A stretch of DNA of 64,000 bases from Streptomyces sp. AC555_RSS877 (GTDB lineage: Bacteria; Actinomycetota; Actinomycetes; Streptomycetales; Streptomycetaceae): positions 35,088 through 99,087 of the forward strand of contig NZ_JAGMUK010000120.1 in the NCBI RefSeq assembly GCF_019049245.1, read 5' to 3'. The position numbers and the translations under genes are program-made. The notes under the pieces are model-generated. The model made no database searches, was not told the DNA's origin, and saw only the letters and a list, made by a program, of their open reading frames with translations. This document shows, one piece after another, positions 1-8,843 of the stretch (positions within the stretch are counted from its first letter, which is position 1; the number at the start of each line of letters is the position of its first letter).

Positions 1-763
1 CGGAGTAGCGGGCGAACCCGCCGCCGAGCTGGTCGTAGATACCCCCGCGGGCCATCCGCTCACAGGTGTCCCGGGCCATCTGCAGGGCACCCTCGGCCCC
101 GGTCCGCGCGTGGTGCCGCAGCAGGAACTCGACGGCCATGGACGGTGGGAACTTGGGCGCCCCGCCGAACCCGCCGCGCTGCGCGTCGTACTCCCGGGTG
201 AGCCCGAGGAGGGCCGCGGCCAGCTGCTCCTCGCCGGGCGCCTGGCTGTCGCCGTAGGAGATCTCCCGCCCCGCCAGGTCCCGCACGATCTTCCCGGCCA
301 CCTCGGCGACCTCGTCCCGCCGGTCGGCCCAGGCGCTGTGCACGCCCTGCAGGACCTGCCGGAAGGCGGGCATGCCCTGGCGCGGGGCGGGCGGGAAGTA
401 GGTGCCGAAGTAGAAGGGCTCGGCGTCCGGTGTCAGGAACACCGTCATGGGCCAGCCGCCCTGCCCGGTGGCCGCCTGGACGGCCTCCATGTAGACGGCG
501 TCCACGTCGGGGCGTTCCTCGCGGTCGACCTTGATGTTGATGAAGTGCTCGTTCATGTAGGCGGCGACCGCCTCGTCCTCGAAACTCTCCTTGGCGAGAA
601 CATGGCACCAGTGACAGCTCGAATAGCCGACGCTCAGATGCACGGGAAGCCCCCGCCGCCGCGCCTCGTCGAATGCCTCACTCGACCACGGCCACCAGTC
701 GACGGGGTTCTCGGCGTGCTGGAGGAGGTAGGGGGACGTCTCATGGGCCAGTCGGTTCGGCAT
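1..763 (-). CDS. Thioredoxin-domain protein, DUF255/YyaL type (N-terminal part, cut by window edge)
   Basis: The N-terminal part of a long protein that runs off the left edge. It opens MPNRLAHETSPYLLQHAENP and has the family-typical SSCHWCHVLAKESF stretch at about residues 48-61, a thioredoxin-like CHWC active site, followed by VDREERPDVDAVYM. This is the DUF255 / spermatogenesis-associated protein 20 family; full members are about 650-700 aa with a C-terminal six-hairpin glycosidase-like domain that lies outside the window. Its exact biochemical role is unsettled. The ATG at 763 is preceded by a good GGATGGAG ribosome site. The last 23 bases of the recombinase gene overlap its start, so the two genes run the same way and touch. 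Confidence 0.9.
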   Translation of the reverse strand, partial: MPNRLAHETSPYLLQHAENPVDWWPWSSEAFDEARRRGLPVHLSVGYSSCHWCHVLAKESFEDEAVAAYMNEHFINIKVDREERPDVDAVYMEAVQAATGQGGWPMTVFLTPDAEPFYFGTYFPPAPRQGMPAFRQVLQGVHSAWADRRDEVAEVAGKIVRDLAGREISYGDSQAPGEEQLAAALLGLTREYDAQRGGFGGAPKFPPSMAVEFLLRHHARTGAEGALQMARDTCERMARGGIYDQLGGGFARYS

Positions 764-2105
764 AGCTCCATCCTGCATGACGGGGGCGCTTGAGAACGGG
801 TTCCACCCGCGAGTGATCCCAGGCACGGGCTCCTTTGACCCCAGGTCGGACGAGACAACTCGCGACGACAGACCCCACGATCTCGCGCTTCTCCTCGATC
901 TCCATCTCCCCGGACTGCCAGCGTTCACGCATGGCGTCTGACAGCCGCACGGGTCCTTCGGTGTTAGAGACGATCAGCCGTTCAAGGACTTCGTCGGTCA
1001 GTGGCCCGCTGATACTGCATCGACCGCAGCTACGGCAGGAGTAGACATACGGGCTCTTCTTGCTCCGCCCCTTCTGGGCGCACAGCGCGCCGCGGCAGAC
1101 GATGCCGTCGGGGGCTTGCGCACCGCACCGAAGGAAGCCAGTAGCCAGGTGACGTGGAGCCGGTTTCTCCTTCCCGGTGAGCCTGGGAGCACCGCTCCCC
1201 CGATGAAGGTAGAGGCTGCCGGGCGAGAAAGTCGCACACACCGCACGCCACTCGTCCGGCGTCACGATGGGCTCCCACTGGCCCAGGACCGGTTGACCGG
1301 TTTCCGGAGCCAGCAGCAGTTGCCCCTTATTGGCCCGGTACCCGAACACCCTGGGGGCGGTCATGATCTGCGTCACGGTCTGGGGATTCGGCCTGCCTCC
1401 GCGACTACCGGTGACCCCCAGTTCACACCAGTCACGTGCGATGGCCCGGACCGCCTTCCCGGCGATGCGGTCGTCGATCGCCTGCTTGACCAGCCTCGCT
1501 TCATCGGGGAACAGAGTGATCCTGTCCTCCTGCCAGCCGAAGGGCCTCGGACCGCTGTGCGGAACGCCTTCGACAGCTCGGGCCCAGTGCCAGTCGAGGA
1601 GCCGACGGCTCCTGACCTGCGTCTCCGCAACGGCGGCATCCAGTGATTGCACAGCCCGCGAGAGCCCCTCGGGCGAGTACGGGTCACGGACACCTTGCGG
1701 ATCGACGTGAATACGTCCTGGGAGGCTGGTCAATGCCGCGAAGAAACGGGCAAGGTCCTCAGCACGCCGATACAGCCGGTCATCCGCGACACAGACGACC
1801 CCAAGGATCGGTTGTCCGCCACCGGTGCACCCCCACGTCAGGTCCGTGAGCAAGCGGTCAAAACCCGGACGCACCACGCCTGCTCTGGACGCGCTGATGC
1901 CATTGTCGCTGTACCTCGCGACCACCACGCAACCGTGCTCTTGCGCGATCCGTTCATTGACCCGCGACTGATAACGCACACCGTGCCCGTCGCGCTGGCG
2001 AACATCCTCCGATGTCCGAGCGTAGGACGACACCGGAATCCGTCCAGTCGACTCCTCTGTAGCAATGTGCCGCACAACACCCCCGTTCGACAATTCACTC
2101 GACAT
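741..2105 (-). CDS. Large serine recombinase (phage/ICE-type integrase)
   Basis: About 454 aa, read from ATG 2105. The N-terminal resolvase fold shows SSYARTSEDVRQRDG, with the nucleophilic Ser in the R-T-S motif, then YSDNGISAS and DDRLYRRAEDLARFF carrying the conserved Arg residues. A recombinase (DNA-binding) domain follows from about residue 185, then a zinc ribbon near residues 340-390 with four cysteines (LRCG, VCRGALC, YSCRSCGRC). The parts needed for a working integrase all look present. Codon choice has many more A/T third positions than in its neighbours, a sign of transfer. No strong ribosome site is visible at the chosen ATG; a GTG some 10 codons downstream is an alternative. Its 3' end overlaps the thioredoxin-domain gene by 23 bp, and no accompanying phage or excisionase genes are seen. 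Confidence 0.88.
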   Translation of the reverse strand: MSSELSNGGVVRHIATEESTGRIPVSSYARTSEDVRQRDGHGVRYQSRVNERIAQEHGCVVVARYSDNGISASRAGVVRPGFDRLLTDLTWGCTGGGQPILGVVCVADDRLYRRAEDLARFFAALTSLPGRIHVDPQGVRDPYSPEGLSRAVQSLDAAVAETQVRSRRLLDWHWARAVEGVPHSGPRPFGWQEDRITLFPDEARLVKQAIDDRIAGKAVRAIARDWCELGVTGSRGGRPNPQTVTQIMTAPRVFGYRANKGQLLLAPETGQPVLGQWEPIVTPDEWRAVCATFSPGSLYLHRGSGAPRLTGKEKPAPRHLATGFLRCGAQAPDGIVCRGALCAQKGRSKKSPYVYSCRSCGRCSISGPLTDEVLERLIVSNTEGPVRLSDAMRERWQSGEMEIEEKREIVGSVVASCLVRPGVKGARAWDHSRVEPVLKRPRHAGWSYAEPTGP

Positions 2106-2233
2106 CCACAAGAACGATCGAGTGACTCTTAGGTCACCGAACCGGAACCGGTGATCGCCGCCCCTCTCGCGCTCACGCCTCCCCCCGAAGGACACTTGTA
2201 GGCGAAGGAGTTGCCGCCGGAGGGGGACGTGAC

Positions 2234-5200
2234 ATGCGGGACAGTCATCGCGCGGAGGCCGAGCGGTTGCTGGCACGGGCCGTGGAGGAGGAGGTGCGGC
2301 GGTCGGGCGGGCGCACCGACGGGACCGTACTGCTGTCCCGGGCCCGCGCCGCGCTGGACTCGATGGCGCAGACGTCCGCGGAGGAGTACGAGGCGTACAC
2401 ACGCGCCCTGGAGGAGTCGGAGGCCGGCCAGCTCACCTTCGGGCAGCGGTACGCGCGCGAGGGCGGCGGCACTCCCTTGCTGGTGGCGGGCGTCGCGGCG
2501 GTCGCGGCCACGGTCGCCGACCTGGCTCTCGGCACCGGCGCGAGCACCGCGCTCGGGGCCGGGATGGCCGTGGGCGTGGTGGGCGCGGCGGCGACGGTCG
2601 TGAAGGTGGCCGGTTCGCATCTGCCCGCCGCGCACCACCGCGCGGGCGCACTCGGCCAGCCCGGCGGCCCCGAGCAGCTGCGGTTGCAGTGGCTGACGGC
2701 TCTCGAGGTACGCGGCATCCGCCCCTACCTCGACCAGCAGCGGGTACGCAACGCCTCCACCGGCCCGAAGCAGACGGGACCGCGGCTGAAGGGCGCCGAC
2801 AAGAGCGCGGCGGCCCGCGGACGAAACGTACTGGAGCAGTCGTTCGGTCAACTCCCCGAGCCGGTGGGCACGTTCGCGGGCCGGCGCCAGGAGACGGGCC
2901 GGATCCGGCAGTGGGTGCAGGCGGCCCGCGCCAGCACCGAGACCCGGCCGACGGTCGTCGTCCTGCACGGGGCGCAGGGCAGCGGTCGTACGACACTCGC
3001 CGTGCGCGCCGCCCACGACCTGAAGGACTACTTCCGCGGCGCCTGCGTGGTCGACCTGCGCGGCGACAGCCCGGAGGAGGCACCGCTGTCGACCCGCGAC
3101 GCGCTGCTGCACCTGCTGAACCGGCTCGGCGCCCCCCGCGAACAGCTGCTGTTCCGTGAGCGTTCCTCCGCGGACCAGCAGGTCAAGCGGCTGAGCGAGC
3201 TGTACCACCAGCATCTGACCGGCCTGCCCGTCACCATCGTCCTGGACGACGCCTCGGACCCCGAGCAGGTCCGCACCCTCATCCCCGAGCGCTCCGACAG
3301 CCTCGTCCTGGTCACTGCCCGGCAGCCCCTCGACCTGCCCGCCGACCTCGCCGCCCGGGTGCACCACCTGCCCGTCGAGACCCTGGACGGGCCCGGCGCG
3401 GAAGAGCTGCTGACGGCGGCCGCGCAGGACAGCACCGGCCCCTACGACGCCGAGTCCACCGAGCGCATCAGCCGGCTGTGCGGCGGCCTGCCGCTCGCCC
3501 TGCGCATAGCCGGCTCCTCGCTCGGCCCGCGCTCACCCCGCCAACTCGCCACCGATCTCGACGCGTACGGCCCGGTCGAACCCGCCGAGAGAGTCCTGTG
3601 GCTGCGCTACACCGACCAGACGGACACGGCCCGTCGGCTGCTGCGCCGCCTCGCCCTGGCCGGCCGCGCCTCCCTCGGCGCCGCCGCGGCCGCCGCCCTG
3701 CTGGCCACGGACGAGACGGAGGCCAGCCGCCATCTGGTCGCGCTGGCCCGGGCCGGCCTCATCGACCACGTCCGCGGCAGCCGCTACCGCGTCCACGACG
3801 TGGTCCGCGCCTTCGCCCACGCCCGCCTCCTCGACGAGGAGGAACCCGCGGAACGTACGGCGGCACAAGAACGCCTGATCGTGAACTACGCCGACCTCGC
3901 GGACTCGGTGCTGCGGCTGGTCGACGGCAACATGTCGACCCGCTCGGACCGCTTCAGCCCGCATGGCTTCCACTCCCTCGACGAGGCCCTGCGCTGGCTC
4001 GACGACGAGTCGAGCTTCATCACTGCGGCGCTGAGACACGCGGAGGGCGTGAACCAGGCGGCCGTACTCAACCTGCTGGGCGCCCTGTGCGACTACTGCC
4101 TGCTGCGCGGCGACCTCTACCGGCTGGGCGAGATCAGCGAGTTGGCGCAGGCAGTCGACCAGGGACTGCTGGTCCGCTCGGTGCAGTGGCGTACGGGCAT
4201 CGCGGCACGGCAGCTGGGCGAGCTGGACAAGGCGCGCACGACGCTGACGTCGGTGGTGGACCTCTATATGGAGGCCCACCACGACGCGGGCGCGGCCCGG
4301 GCCCTGTGCTCGCTCGGCATCACCCTCCACCACCAGGGCAACCTGACCGAGGCGGCGTCCAAGCTCCGGGAGGCGCTGGACCTCCAGGCGCCGCCCGACC
4401 TGGCCACGGACCGGGCGTGGACGATGCACGCGCTGGCCGCGGTGGAACGTGACCGGGCCCGGCTGGCTGAGGCGATGGAGCTGCTGACCCAGTCCCTGCT
4501 CCTGCACCGCGCCGGCGAGTCGGTGCACGGCGAGGCCTGGGCCCACTTCCAGCTCGGCCAGCTCGGCCTGCGCATGGGCGACGTGCCGCGCGCGGAACAG
4601 GAGCTGCGCACGGCCCTCGACCTGTACGGCCGCACCCGCGACGCCCGCGGCGAGGCGTGGGCCCTGACCCAGCTCGCCCGCGCCCGCCTGGTCGCCGGCG
4701 ACGCGTCGGCGGCGGTCGACGGCCTGCGCCAGGCGGCGTCCCGGCACCGCGACAACGAGGACGCGCGCGGTGAGGCGTGGACGGTGTACTACCTGGGCCA
4801 GGCCCTGGAGGAGACCGGCAACCTGACCCTCGCGGTCCGCGAGCTGGAACGCTCGCGCACGATGTTCTCGCGGATGCGGGACGTCTACGGCCTGGCCTGC
4901 GCCCGGCACCACTCGGCACGGGCGACCCGCGACCAACGCGCCGCGCAGACGGGTTCGCTGCGGAACTCGGGCTTCGCCCGCCAGCTCCTGGTCGACGCCC
5001 GCGCAGACTTCCAGCGCATCGGCGTCGCCCACGGCGAGGCGTGGACGTGCCTGGAACTCGCGGTCGTGGACGCGGGCAACGCCCGCACCCCGCAGGCCCT
5101 CGCCCTGTGCGACGAGGCGGTGGGCCTGTTCACCTCGTACGGAGACCGACGGGGCGAGGACTGGGCACGCTTCCTGCGCTGCACGCTGCTGCCGTACGCC

Positions 5201-5434
5201 GCCCCGGGCGGCGTGGAGATCGGTACCGCCGTGGCGCAGGAGGAGCTGGCCCAGCTGGGGCGGGCGGGCCATCCGGCCCGGGACGAGAAGCTGGACGACT
5301 ACGTGGAGGCGTACCAGCTGCTGCTGGAACGAGGAGTGAACCTCGAAGCCGGCTGGCAGGCTTGGCGGCTGGGGATGGTGCCAAACAGGCACGCCCGGGA
5401 GGTCATGGGCGTGGCGGTGAGGGCCCAGGCGTGA
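2234..5434 (+). CDS. NB-ARC/STAND NTPase with TPR repeats and N-terminal hydrophobic hairpin
   Basis: 1066 aa. After a short helical N-terminus come two hydrophobic segments at about residues 77-125, possibly membrane hairpins. The NTPase module follows: Walker A GAQGSGRTT near residue 250, Walker B VTIVLDDASD near 340, and the NB-ARC motif CGGLPLAL near 417. A winged-helix region leads into a long C-terminal array of TPR repeats; five carry the signature GEAW or GEDW. STAND proteins of this build act as signal-responsive switches (AfsR-like regulators, or Avs-like antiviral sensors). There is no SARP/BTAD DNA-binding domain, so a direct transcription factor role is unlikely. It stands alone beside a serine recombinase. 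A ribosome site GGAGGGGG precedes the ATG. The ligand and effector output are unknown. Confidence 0.82.
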   Translation: MRDSHRAEAERLLARAVEEEVRRSGGRTDGTVLLSRARAALDSMAQTSAEEYEAYTRALEESEAGQLTFGQRYAREGGGTPLLVAGVAAVAATVADLALGTGASTALGAGMAVGVVGAAATVVKVAGSHLPAAHHRAGALGQPGGPEQLRLQWLTALEVRGIRPYLDQQRVRNASTGPKQTGPRLKGADKSAAARGRNVLEQSFGQLPEPVGTFAGRRQETGRIRQWVQAARASTETRPTVVVLHGAQGSGRTTLAVRAAHDLKDYFRGACVVDLRGDSPEEAPLSTRDALLHLLNRLGAPREQLLFRERSSADQQVKRLSELYHQHLTGLPVTIVLDDASDPEQVRTLIPERSDSLVLVTARQPLDLPADLAARVHHLPVETLDGPGAEELLTAAAQDSTGPYDAESTERISRLCGGLPLALRIAGSSLGPRSPRQLATDLDAYGPVEPAERVLWLRYTDQTDTARRLLRRLALAGRASLGAAAAAALLATDETEASRHLVALARAGLIDHVRGSRYRVHDVVRAFAHARLLDEEEPAERTAAQERLIVNYADLADSVLRLVDGNMSTRSDRFSPHGFHSLDEALRWLDDESSFITAALRHAEGVNQAAVLNLLGALCDYCLLRGDLYRLGEISELAQAVDQGLLVRSVQWRTGIAARQLGELDKARTTLTSVVDLYMEAHHDAGAARALCSLGITLHHQGNLTEAASKLREALDLQAPPDLATDRAWTMHALAAVERDRARLAEAMELLTQSLLLHRAGESVHGEAWAHFQLGQLGLRMGDVPRAEQELRTALDLYGRTRDARGEAWALTQLARARLVAGDASAAVDGLRQAASRHRDNEDARGEAWTVYYLGQALEETGNLTLAVRELERSRTMFSRMRDVYGLACARHHSARATRDQRAAQTGSLRNSGFARQLLVDARADFQRIGVAHGEAWTCLELAVVDAGNARTPQALALCDEAVGLFTSYGDRRGEDWARFLRCTLLPYAAPGGVEIGTAVAQEELAQLGRAGHPARDEKLDDYVEAYQLLLERGVNLEAGWQAWRLGMVPNRHAREVMGVAVRAQA

Positions 5435-5568
5435 CGAGTGGCGACGTCTTCGTGCGCGGGCGCGGTCCGGCGGGGGTCCGCTCGGACCCTCTGCGGCCGG
5501 AGTCCGCCCACCTGGTGCTGTCCCTGGCCGGCCACTGCCGGTGAGGGACAAGAACCGGTGGGCGTTCC

Positions 5569-5847
5569 TCAGCCCTGCTTCGCCCCGGGCTCGGCGGAGG
5601 CGGAACCGGAGGCCGAGTCGGAACCCGAGGCGGAGGTGTCCGCGGACTCCGCCTTCGTCGGGTCCGAGGTCTCCGTGAAGTCGACCTTGCCCATGTGCTT
5701 GCTCATCGACTTCATCAGGGCCCACACGGCCAGGGCCATCGCCGCGAAGACGATGAAGCCGAGGACGCCGGGAGTGACCTTGTCCTCGTCGACCTCCTTG
5801 GCGAGGGTCGTGAGGTGCGTCATTGCCAGGCTTGCGCTTGCGCTCAT
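5569..5847 (-). CDS. Small single-pass membrane protein, translationally coupled to mca
   Basis: About 92 aa from ATG 5847 (MSASASLAMTHLTTLAKEVD). One transmembrane helix (GVLGFIVFAAMALAVWALM) is followed by a basic stretch and a low-complexity Ser/Ala/Glu tail. The start lies one base after the mca stop codon, so the pair is probably one transcript with coupled translation. A later ATG at 5823 (MTHLTTLA) and an earlier one at 5856 are alternatives; none has a clear ribosome site. The placement next to mca is common in Streptomyces as far as I recall, but the function is unknown. Confidence 0.75.
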   Translation of the reverse strand: MSASASLAMTHLTTLAKEVDEDKVTPGVLGFIVFAAMALAVWALMKSMSKHMGKVDFTETSDPTKAESADTSASGSDSASGSASAEPGAKQG

Positions 5848-5848
5848 G

Positions 5849-6730
5849 TCAGGCATTGTCTCGGATGCCCGCAAAGAGGTCGTCCTCGGGGAGGGAGGTA
5901 TCGACGAGGGACTTCGCCAGCTCGTACTCCTCCGTCGGCCAGACCTCCTTCTGGACGTCCATCGGCACCCGGAACCAGCCGCCGTCGGGGTCGATCTGCG
6001 TGGCGTGCGCGATCAGGGCCTTGTCGCGGATCTCGTAGAAGTCGGCGCACGGAACGTGCGTGGTCAGGGTCCGCTCCTCGCGCTGGATCTCGTCCCAGCG
6101 CTTGAGCCAGTCCCCGTACGGCGACTCCAGGCCCCGGTCCAGCATCGCCTGGTGCAGCGCCTCGGTGCGCGGGCGGTTGAAGCCCTGGTTGTAGTACAGC
6201 TTCAGCGGCTGGTACGCCGGGCCGAACTCCTCCTCCGGGTACTTCGCGGTGTCCGCCGCGCCCTCGAACGCCACCATCGAGATCTTGTGGGTCATGATGT
6301 GGTCGGGGTGCGGGTAGCCGCCGTTCTCGTCGTACGTCGTGATGACCTGCGGACGGAACGAGCGGATCTTCTTCACCAGCTCGCCGGACGCCTTGTCGAC
6401 GTCCTCCAGGGCGAAGCAGCCCTCGGGCAGCGGCGGCAGCGGGTCGCCCTCGGGCAGACCGGAGTCGACGAAACCGAGCCACTCCTGCCCGACGCCGAGG
6501 ATCTCGCGGGCCTCGTCCATCTCCTTCTTGCGTACCTCGTGGATGTTCTCCTCGATGTACTTGTCGCCCTGCAGCTTGGGATTGAGGATGGAACCGCGCT
6601 CCCCACCCGTGCAGGTCACGACCAGCACGTCCACCCCCTCGGACACGTACTTCGCCATGGTGGCCGCGCCCTTGCTCGACTCGTCGTCGGGGTGGGCATG
6701 CACGGCCATCAGTCGCAGCTGGTCAGTCAA
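5849..6730 (-). CDS. mca: Mycothiol S-conjugate amidase Mca
   Basis: 293 aa. A zinc-dependent amidase of the LmbE/PIG-L fold that cleaves mycothiol S-conjugates to mercapturic acids and GlcN-Ins, detoxifying electrophiles and antibiotics in the cytoplasm. The metal-binding signature AHPDDE is at residues 12-17 and a second cluster HPDHIMTHK lies near residue 140. Other family features are TCTGGERGSILNP and the C-terminal region RVPMDVQKEVWPTEEYE, typical of Mca rather than of the deacetylase MshB. Translation starts at a TTG (6730), supported by a GAGGA ribosome site 8 bases upstream. The gene runs divergently from the DUF4307 gene and is followed by a coupled small membrane protein. Confidence 0.95.
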   Translation of the reverse strand: MTDQLRLMAVHAHPDDESSKGAATMAKYVSEGVDVLVVTCTGGERGSILNPKLQGDKYIEENIHEVRKKEMDEAREILGVGQEWLGFVDSGLPEGDPLPPLPEGCFALEDVDKASGELVKKIRSFRPQVITTYDENGGYPHPDHIMTHKISMVAFEGAADTAKYPEEEFGPAYQPLKLYYNQGFNRPRTEALHQAMLDRGLESPYGDWLKRWDEIQREERTLTTHVPCADFYEIRDKALIAHATQIDPDGGWFRVPMDVQKEVWPTEEYELAKSLVDTSLPEDDLFAGIRDNA

Positions 6731-6853
6731 GACTCAATCCTCGTAGTCGGCGCCCGATGTGAACGGGTGCGATCGGCGCTTCTATAGTGACCGAATCGAG
6801 GGGCCAATAATTCCGGGTCCCCCGCTTCGGAGGCCCTGCCGGGAGGGACGATC

Positions 6854-7252
6854 ATGAGCACGGCGAGCACGCGACTGCCCGAGGGCCGCTACGGCCGCTC
6901 CTCGGACGAGCGTGCCGACCACCGACTCAAGATCGCCGGTGCCGTCCTCGCCGCTCTGCTTCTCGCCCTCGTGGGGTACTTCGCGTACCACTACGTCGGC
7001 CAGAACAAGATCAGCGCCGAGGTGATCACCTTCGAGCCGGGGAAGGACGCGGTGCGGATCCACCTGGAGGTCCGCAAGGACTCCGGTGCGAACGGCTACT
7101 GCACCCTGCGCTCCCAGGCGGAGAGCGGCGCCGAGGTGGGCCGGGCCGACTTCCGCTTCGACGGGGACGCCACCCGCATCGACAAGGTCCTCACGCTGCG
7201 CACCACGGCACCGGGCACCACGGCCGAGCTGCTCGGCTGTCACGCCGACTGA
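6854..7252 (+). CDS. DUF4307 family membrane protein
   Basis: 132 aa. A cytoplasmic N-terminus of about 25 residues, one transmembrane helix (IAGAVLAALLLALVGYFAYHYV) and an extracytoplasmic domain with two cysteines (GYCTLRS and LLGCHAD) that could form a disulfide. This matches the actinobacterial DUF4307 family of about 130 aa; no function is established. It sits divergent from mca and just upstream of greA. The ATG follows a clear GGGAGGGA ribosome site. A TATAGT hexamer at 6783-6788 in the mca-DUF4307 gap is a plausible -10 element for this gene. Confidence 0.88.
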   Translation: MSTASTRLPEGRYGRSSDERADHRLKIAGAVLAALLLALVGYFAYHYVGQNKISAEVITFEPGKDAVRIHLEVRKDSGANGYCTLRSQAESGAEVGRADFRFDGDATRIDKVLTLRTTAPGTTAELLGCHAD

Positions 7253-7419
7253 GGTACTCCGCGATGCGTAGGCCCTGGCCTGCGACGACGGGATTCTGAG
7301 GCTTATGTCCTCCCCCTTGGGCCGCTGAATTGTTAGGCTCGTGGTTTCGCCCATCCGTGAAGGAACATTCTTCTGGGTAGGGCGATGCTTTGTATTCCCA
7401 GTACCTACGAGGAGCACCT

Positions 7420-7920
7420 GTGACCCAGACCAGCGAGAACGTCACCTGGCTGACCCAGGAGGCGTACAACCAGCTCAAGGCCGAGCTGGAGTACCTGTCT
7501 GGTCCTGCGCGCACGGATATCGCCGCCAAGATCGCGGCCGCGCGCGAGGAGGGCGACCTGCGCGAGAACGGCGGGTACCACGCGGCCAAGGAAGAGCAGG
7601 GCAAGCAGGAGCTCCGAGTGCGCCAGCTGACCCAGCTCCTGGACAACGCCAAGGTCGGTGAGGCCCCGGCCTCCACCGACGGTGCGGTGGCGCCCGGCAT
7701 GGTCGTGACGATCGCCTTCGACGGTGACGAGGACGACACGATGACCTTCCTGCTGGCGTCGCGCGAGTACGCGAGTGCCGACGTCGAGACGTACTCCCCG
7801 CAGTCCCCGCTGGGCTCCGGCGTGATCGGCCACAAGGTCGGCGAGAACGCGCAGTACGAGCTGCCGAACGGCAAGAAGGCCTCGGTGACCATCCTCAAGG
7901 CCGAGCCCTACAGCGGCTGA
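7420..7920 (+). CDS. greA: Transcription elongation factor GreA
   Basis: 166 aa from GTG 7420, chosen because GAGGAG lies just ahead of it and the protein then starts VTQTSENVTWLTQEAYNQL, the normal GreA N-terminus. The N-terminal coiled-coil holds the acidic tip (AAREEGDLRENGGYHAAKEE, residues 45-64) that reaches into the RNA polymerase secondary channel to stimulate cleavage of backtracked RNA. The C-terminal FKBP-like domain includes SPQSPLGSGVIGHKVGE. The length is normal for the family. A perfect 12-bp hairpin lies 25 bases after the stop. Confidence 0.96.
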   Translation: MTQTSENVTWLTQEAYNQLKAELEYLSGPARTDIAAKIAAAREEGDLRENGGYHAAKEEQGKQELRVRQLTQLLDNAKVGEAPASTDGAVAPGMVVTIAFDGDEDDTMTFLLASREYASADVETYSPQSPLGSGVIGHKVGENAQYELPNGKKASVTILKAEPYSG

Positions 7921-7945
7921 CCCGGCCCCCGGCATGTCCTTCCGA

Positions 7946-7973
7946 GCCCCCGGCGTCCGCTGACGCCGGGGGC
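7946..7973. terminator. Hairpin terminator between greA and the ABC permease gene
   Basis: Perfect 12-bp stem GCCCCCGGCGTC / GACGCCGGGGGC with a 4-base loop, between two convergent genes, so it may serve both strands. No U-tract follows, as is usual in Streptomyces. Confidence 0.75.
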
Positions 7974-7997
7974 CTCGTCATGCCGCCGTCGGGCGCC

Positions 7998-8843
7998 TCA
8001 GGCCGTCGCCGAGCGGTACTTGCGCACCGCGAGGGTTCTGAACAGGGCGATGATCAGGACCGAGTAGATCATCGAGGCCCACACCGAGTGCTGCATCGGC
8101 CAGGCGTCCGAGGTCGAGACCCCCGGGTTGCCGAACAGCTCGCGGCAGGCCTGGACGGTGGCGCTGAACGGGTTCCAGTCGGCGACGTGGCGCAGCCAGG
8201 GCGTCATCTGGCTGGAGTCCACGAACGCGTTGGAGACGAACGTCACGGGGAAGAGCCAGATCAGCCCGCCCGAGGTGGCCGCTTCCGGTGTCCGCACGGA
8301 CAGACCGATCACCGCGCCGATCCAGGTGAACGCGTATCCCGTCAGGAGCAGCAGCCCGAAGGCGCCGAGCACCTCACCCACGCTGGTGTGGGTCCGCCAT
8401 CCGACCAGCAGGGCGACGACGGCCAGCACGAACAGCGTGAGCGCGGTCTGCACGAGGTCGGCGAGCGTCCGTCCGGTCAGCACCGCGCCGCGAGCCATGG
8501 GCAGCGAGCGGAAGCGGTCGATGAGCCCCTTGTGCATGTCGTCGGCGATGCCCGCTCCGGCGCCCGCGGTGGCGAAGGTCACCGTCTGCGCGAAGATGCC
8601 CGCCATCAGGAACTCGCGGTAGACGCCGGGGTCGGTGGTGCCGCCGATGTTCATCGAGCCGCCGAAGACGTAGCTGAACAGCACCACGAACATGATCGGC
8701 TGGATGAGCCCGAAGATGACCATCTCCGGGATGCGGGACATCCGGATCAGGTTGCGTTTGGCGACGACCAGCGAGTCGCGGACCGACTGCGTGACGGGGT
8801 TGGTGGGCGCCGTGATCCGCACGGCGTCGCTGGCGGCACTCAC
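7998..8843 (-). CDS. ABC-2 type exporter permease (DrrB family)
   Basis: 281 aa from a GTG at 8843 whose GTGA overlaps the stop of the ATPase gene. Six hydrophobic segments and the ABC-2 membrane signature are visible: MVIFGLIQPIMFVVLFSYVF, FATAGAGAGIADDMHKGLIDRFRSLPMARGAVLTGR, and the PVTFVSNAFVDSSQMTPWLRHVADWNP loop typical of DrrB/NodJ-like permeases. It forms the membrane half of a daunorubicin-resistance-type drug or lipid exporter with the ATPase upstream. The substrate cannot be read from sequence. Confidence 0.92.
   Translation of the reverse strand: MSAASDAVRITAPTNPVTQSVRDSLVVAKRNLIRMSRIPEMVIFGLIQPIMFVVLFSYVFGGSMNIGGTTDPGVYREFLMAGIFAQTVTFATAGAGAGIADDMHKGLIDRFRSLPMARGAVLTGRTLADLVQTALTLFVLAVVALLVGWRTHTSVGEVLGAFGLLLLTGYAFTWIGAVIGLSVRTPEAATSGGLIWLFPVTFVSNAFVDSSQMTPWLRHVADWNPFSATVQACRELFGNPGVSTSDAWPMQHSVWASMIYSVLIIALFRTLAVRKYRSATA

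Noticed and set aside
3533..5725. Minus-strand 730-aa frame under the NB-ARC protein
   Set aside because: Antisense shadow without family motifs; the plus-strand gene has P-loop and TPR signatures.
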